This document shows, piece after piece, positions 63,160 to 64,000 of a DNA stretch of 64,000 nt. Positions within the stretch are counted from its first letter, which is position 1. Every line of letters starts with the position of its first letter. Under the pieces are notes generated by a model. It saw nothing but the letters and a program-made list of their open reading frames with translations. It made no database searches and was not told the DNA's origin. Origin of the DNA: Mycolicibacterium sp. lyk4-40-TYG-92 (GTDB taxonomy: Bacteria; Actinomycetota; Actinomycetes; Mycobacteriales; Mycobacteriaceae); contig NZ_JARVRX010000001.1 of the NCBI RefSeq assembly GCF_030209435.1, forward strand, positions 124,001-188,000. The letters run 5' to 3'. A program made the position numbers and the translations under genes.

Positions 63160-64000
63160 GACCGCACACGACGCCCGGGTGGTCGCCGCGCAGCAGCTGT
63201 ATGCGGCCCTGGCAACCGGTGATCGCGATGCGCTGAATGCCCTGCTGCACCCTGATTTCGTCGGCCACGCGGCTGACGGCATGCCGCTCGGCATGGGTGG
63301 CGAACATCTCGGCCCGCAGGCCATGCAGGCCAACCTGTGGTGGCGCATCGGCGAACACTTCCGGGTCCGCGCCCTGCCCAGGCACTTCGACGGGCTCGAT
63401 GACGGGCGGCTGCTGGTCGGCGGCAATTACGTCGGCACGGCCCGGCGCACCGGCAAGGCGCTCGACGCCGCATTCATCCATATTCTCGCGTTCGCGCCAG
63501 ACGGACGCATCGCCGGTCTGCGCCAGCTCACCGACACCGCGGCATGGCATGCGGCGCTCGACGGTCCGGTACCGCTGGAGACCATCGAGTACGCGGTCGA
63601 CGGCGGTGTGGCGATCGTGTGCCTCAACCGGCCCGAGGTCCGCAACGCGATCGACCTGCGCATGGGGCAGGAGACCCTCGAAGTGGCCCGGCGGATCGCC
63701 GCCGACGACACCGTCCGCGCGGTGCTGATCTGTGGGAACGGGCCGGCGCTGACCGTGGGCGGGGACATCGGCTACTTCCTGGGCGGCCGCTCCGAGGCGT
63801 TCGGTGACCTCTTCCAGAAGATGACCGATCCGTTTCACCAGGCCTTCGAGATCCTCAGTCGGGTCAATGTTCCGATTGTCACCGCGGCACACGGAGTGGT
63901 GGCCGGCGGCGGGCTGGGCTATGTGTACGCCGCCGATCTGGTGCTGGCAGCCGAAGGCACGCGGTTCGTCACCGCATTCGCCGGCATCGGGCTGTCCGGT
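63149..64000 (+). CDS. SnoaL-like domain fused to a crotonase domain (cut by window edge)
   Basis: At least 284 residues, 3' end outside the window. Residues 1-130 are SnoaL/NTF2-like (ALATGDRDALNALLHPDFVGH, AFIHILAFAPDGRIAGLRQLTD). From about 145 a crotonase fold follows (VAIVCLNRPEVRNAIDLRMG, ALTVGGDIGYFL, VVAGGGLGYVYAADLVLA). Both hydratase glutamate positions are replaced (Gly and Phe). The start ATG 63149 lies inside the MaoC gene. The fusion suggests two consecutive steps on one substrate, or a SnoaL domain shielding a reactive intermediate. Confidence 0.83.
   Translation, partial: MSLETAHDARVVAAQQLYAALATGDRDALNALLHPDFVGHAADGMPLGMGGEHLGPQAMQANLWWRIGEHFRVRALPRHFDGLDDGRLLVGGNYVGTARRTGKALDAAFIHILAFAPDGRIAGLRQLTDTAAWHAALDGPVPLETIEYAVDGGVAIVCLNRPEVRNAIDLRMGQETLEVARRIAADDTVRAVLICGNGPALTVGGDIGYFLGGRSEAFGDLFQKMTDPFHQAFEILSRVNVPIVTAAHGVVAGGGLGYVYAADLVLAAEGTRFVTAFAGIGLSG

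Overview
The window is a high-GC actinobacterial chromosome segment from a fast-growing mycobacterium (Mycolicibacterium-type). The evidence is a long collinear run of genes known from mycobacteria: lpqF, mhuD, mutY, canB, disA, radA, lpqE, carD, ispF, cysS, rlmB, arsB2, kstR, fadE34, kshB and hsaA/C/B. This is the Rv3593-Rv3567 neighbourhood of M. tuberculosis read in the opposite direction. No rRNA, tRNA, CRISPR array or insertion sequence was seen.

Layout. (1) 1-6.3 kb: a propionyl-CoA detoxification operon, prpD-prpB-prpC plus a pyruvate carboxylase cut by the window edge, divergent from its regulator prpR. (2) 6.3-13.8 kb: a small GXWXG/TetR/FhuF-like group, then lpqF, mhuD, an alpha/beta hydrolase, a GlxA-type regulator, a secreted protein, mutY and canB. 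(3) 13.8-21.6 kb: housekeeping and stress core (disA, radA, lpqE, carD, ispF, cysS, rlmB). ispD, which normally sits between carD and ispF, is not there. (4) 21.6-30.6 kb: a Tat-exported purple-acid-phosphatase-like protein, an ArsB-like permease, an MBL-fold protein, pxpA, a sulfurtransferase, and a zinc ABC transporter behind a Zur-like box beside a LacI regulator. (5) 30.6-47.7 kb: the steroid (cholesterol) catabolism zone, with otsB-kstR, fadE34, an AraC regulator, an unusual secreted protein, two regulator/transport or stress pairs, then kshB divergent from hsaA-hsaC-hsaB and an MHS-family permease. Four KstR-type operators are readable. hsaD, normally between hsaA and hsaC, is missing. 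(6) 47.7-64 kb: a catabolic island not known to me from the M. tuberculosis synteny.

The island is the most interesting part. Thirteen genes on the + strand (48558-61490) overlap by a few bases or lie within about 8 bases of each other, so they almost certainly form one operon: SDR, three crotonase-fold proteins, Rieske dioxygenase alpha and beta, a 77-residue unknown, a thiolase, an HMG-CoA-synthase-like/DUF35 fusion, an SCPx-type thiolase, an MFE2-type SDR and two acyl-CoA ligases. A second rightward transcript starts with a MaoC hydratase and a SnoaL-crotonase fusion that runs off the window. The combination Rieske alpha/beta + SCPx thiolase + DUF35 + CoA ligase is the signature of pathways in which an aryl (or alicyclic) acid is activated to its CoA ester, dihydroxylated on the ring, and has its acyl side chain removed by a thiolase/DUF35 retro-aldol or thiolytic step (ibuprofen ipfABDEF type; related logic in steroid Ltp2/ChsH2). 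The substrate is unknown. No ferredoxin, reductase, acyl-CoA dehydrogenase or ring-cleavage gene is visible inside the island.

Stretches of more than 300 bases without a gene: only 17872-18221, described below. All start choices, motifs and homologies were read by eye from the sequence; no database search was run.
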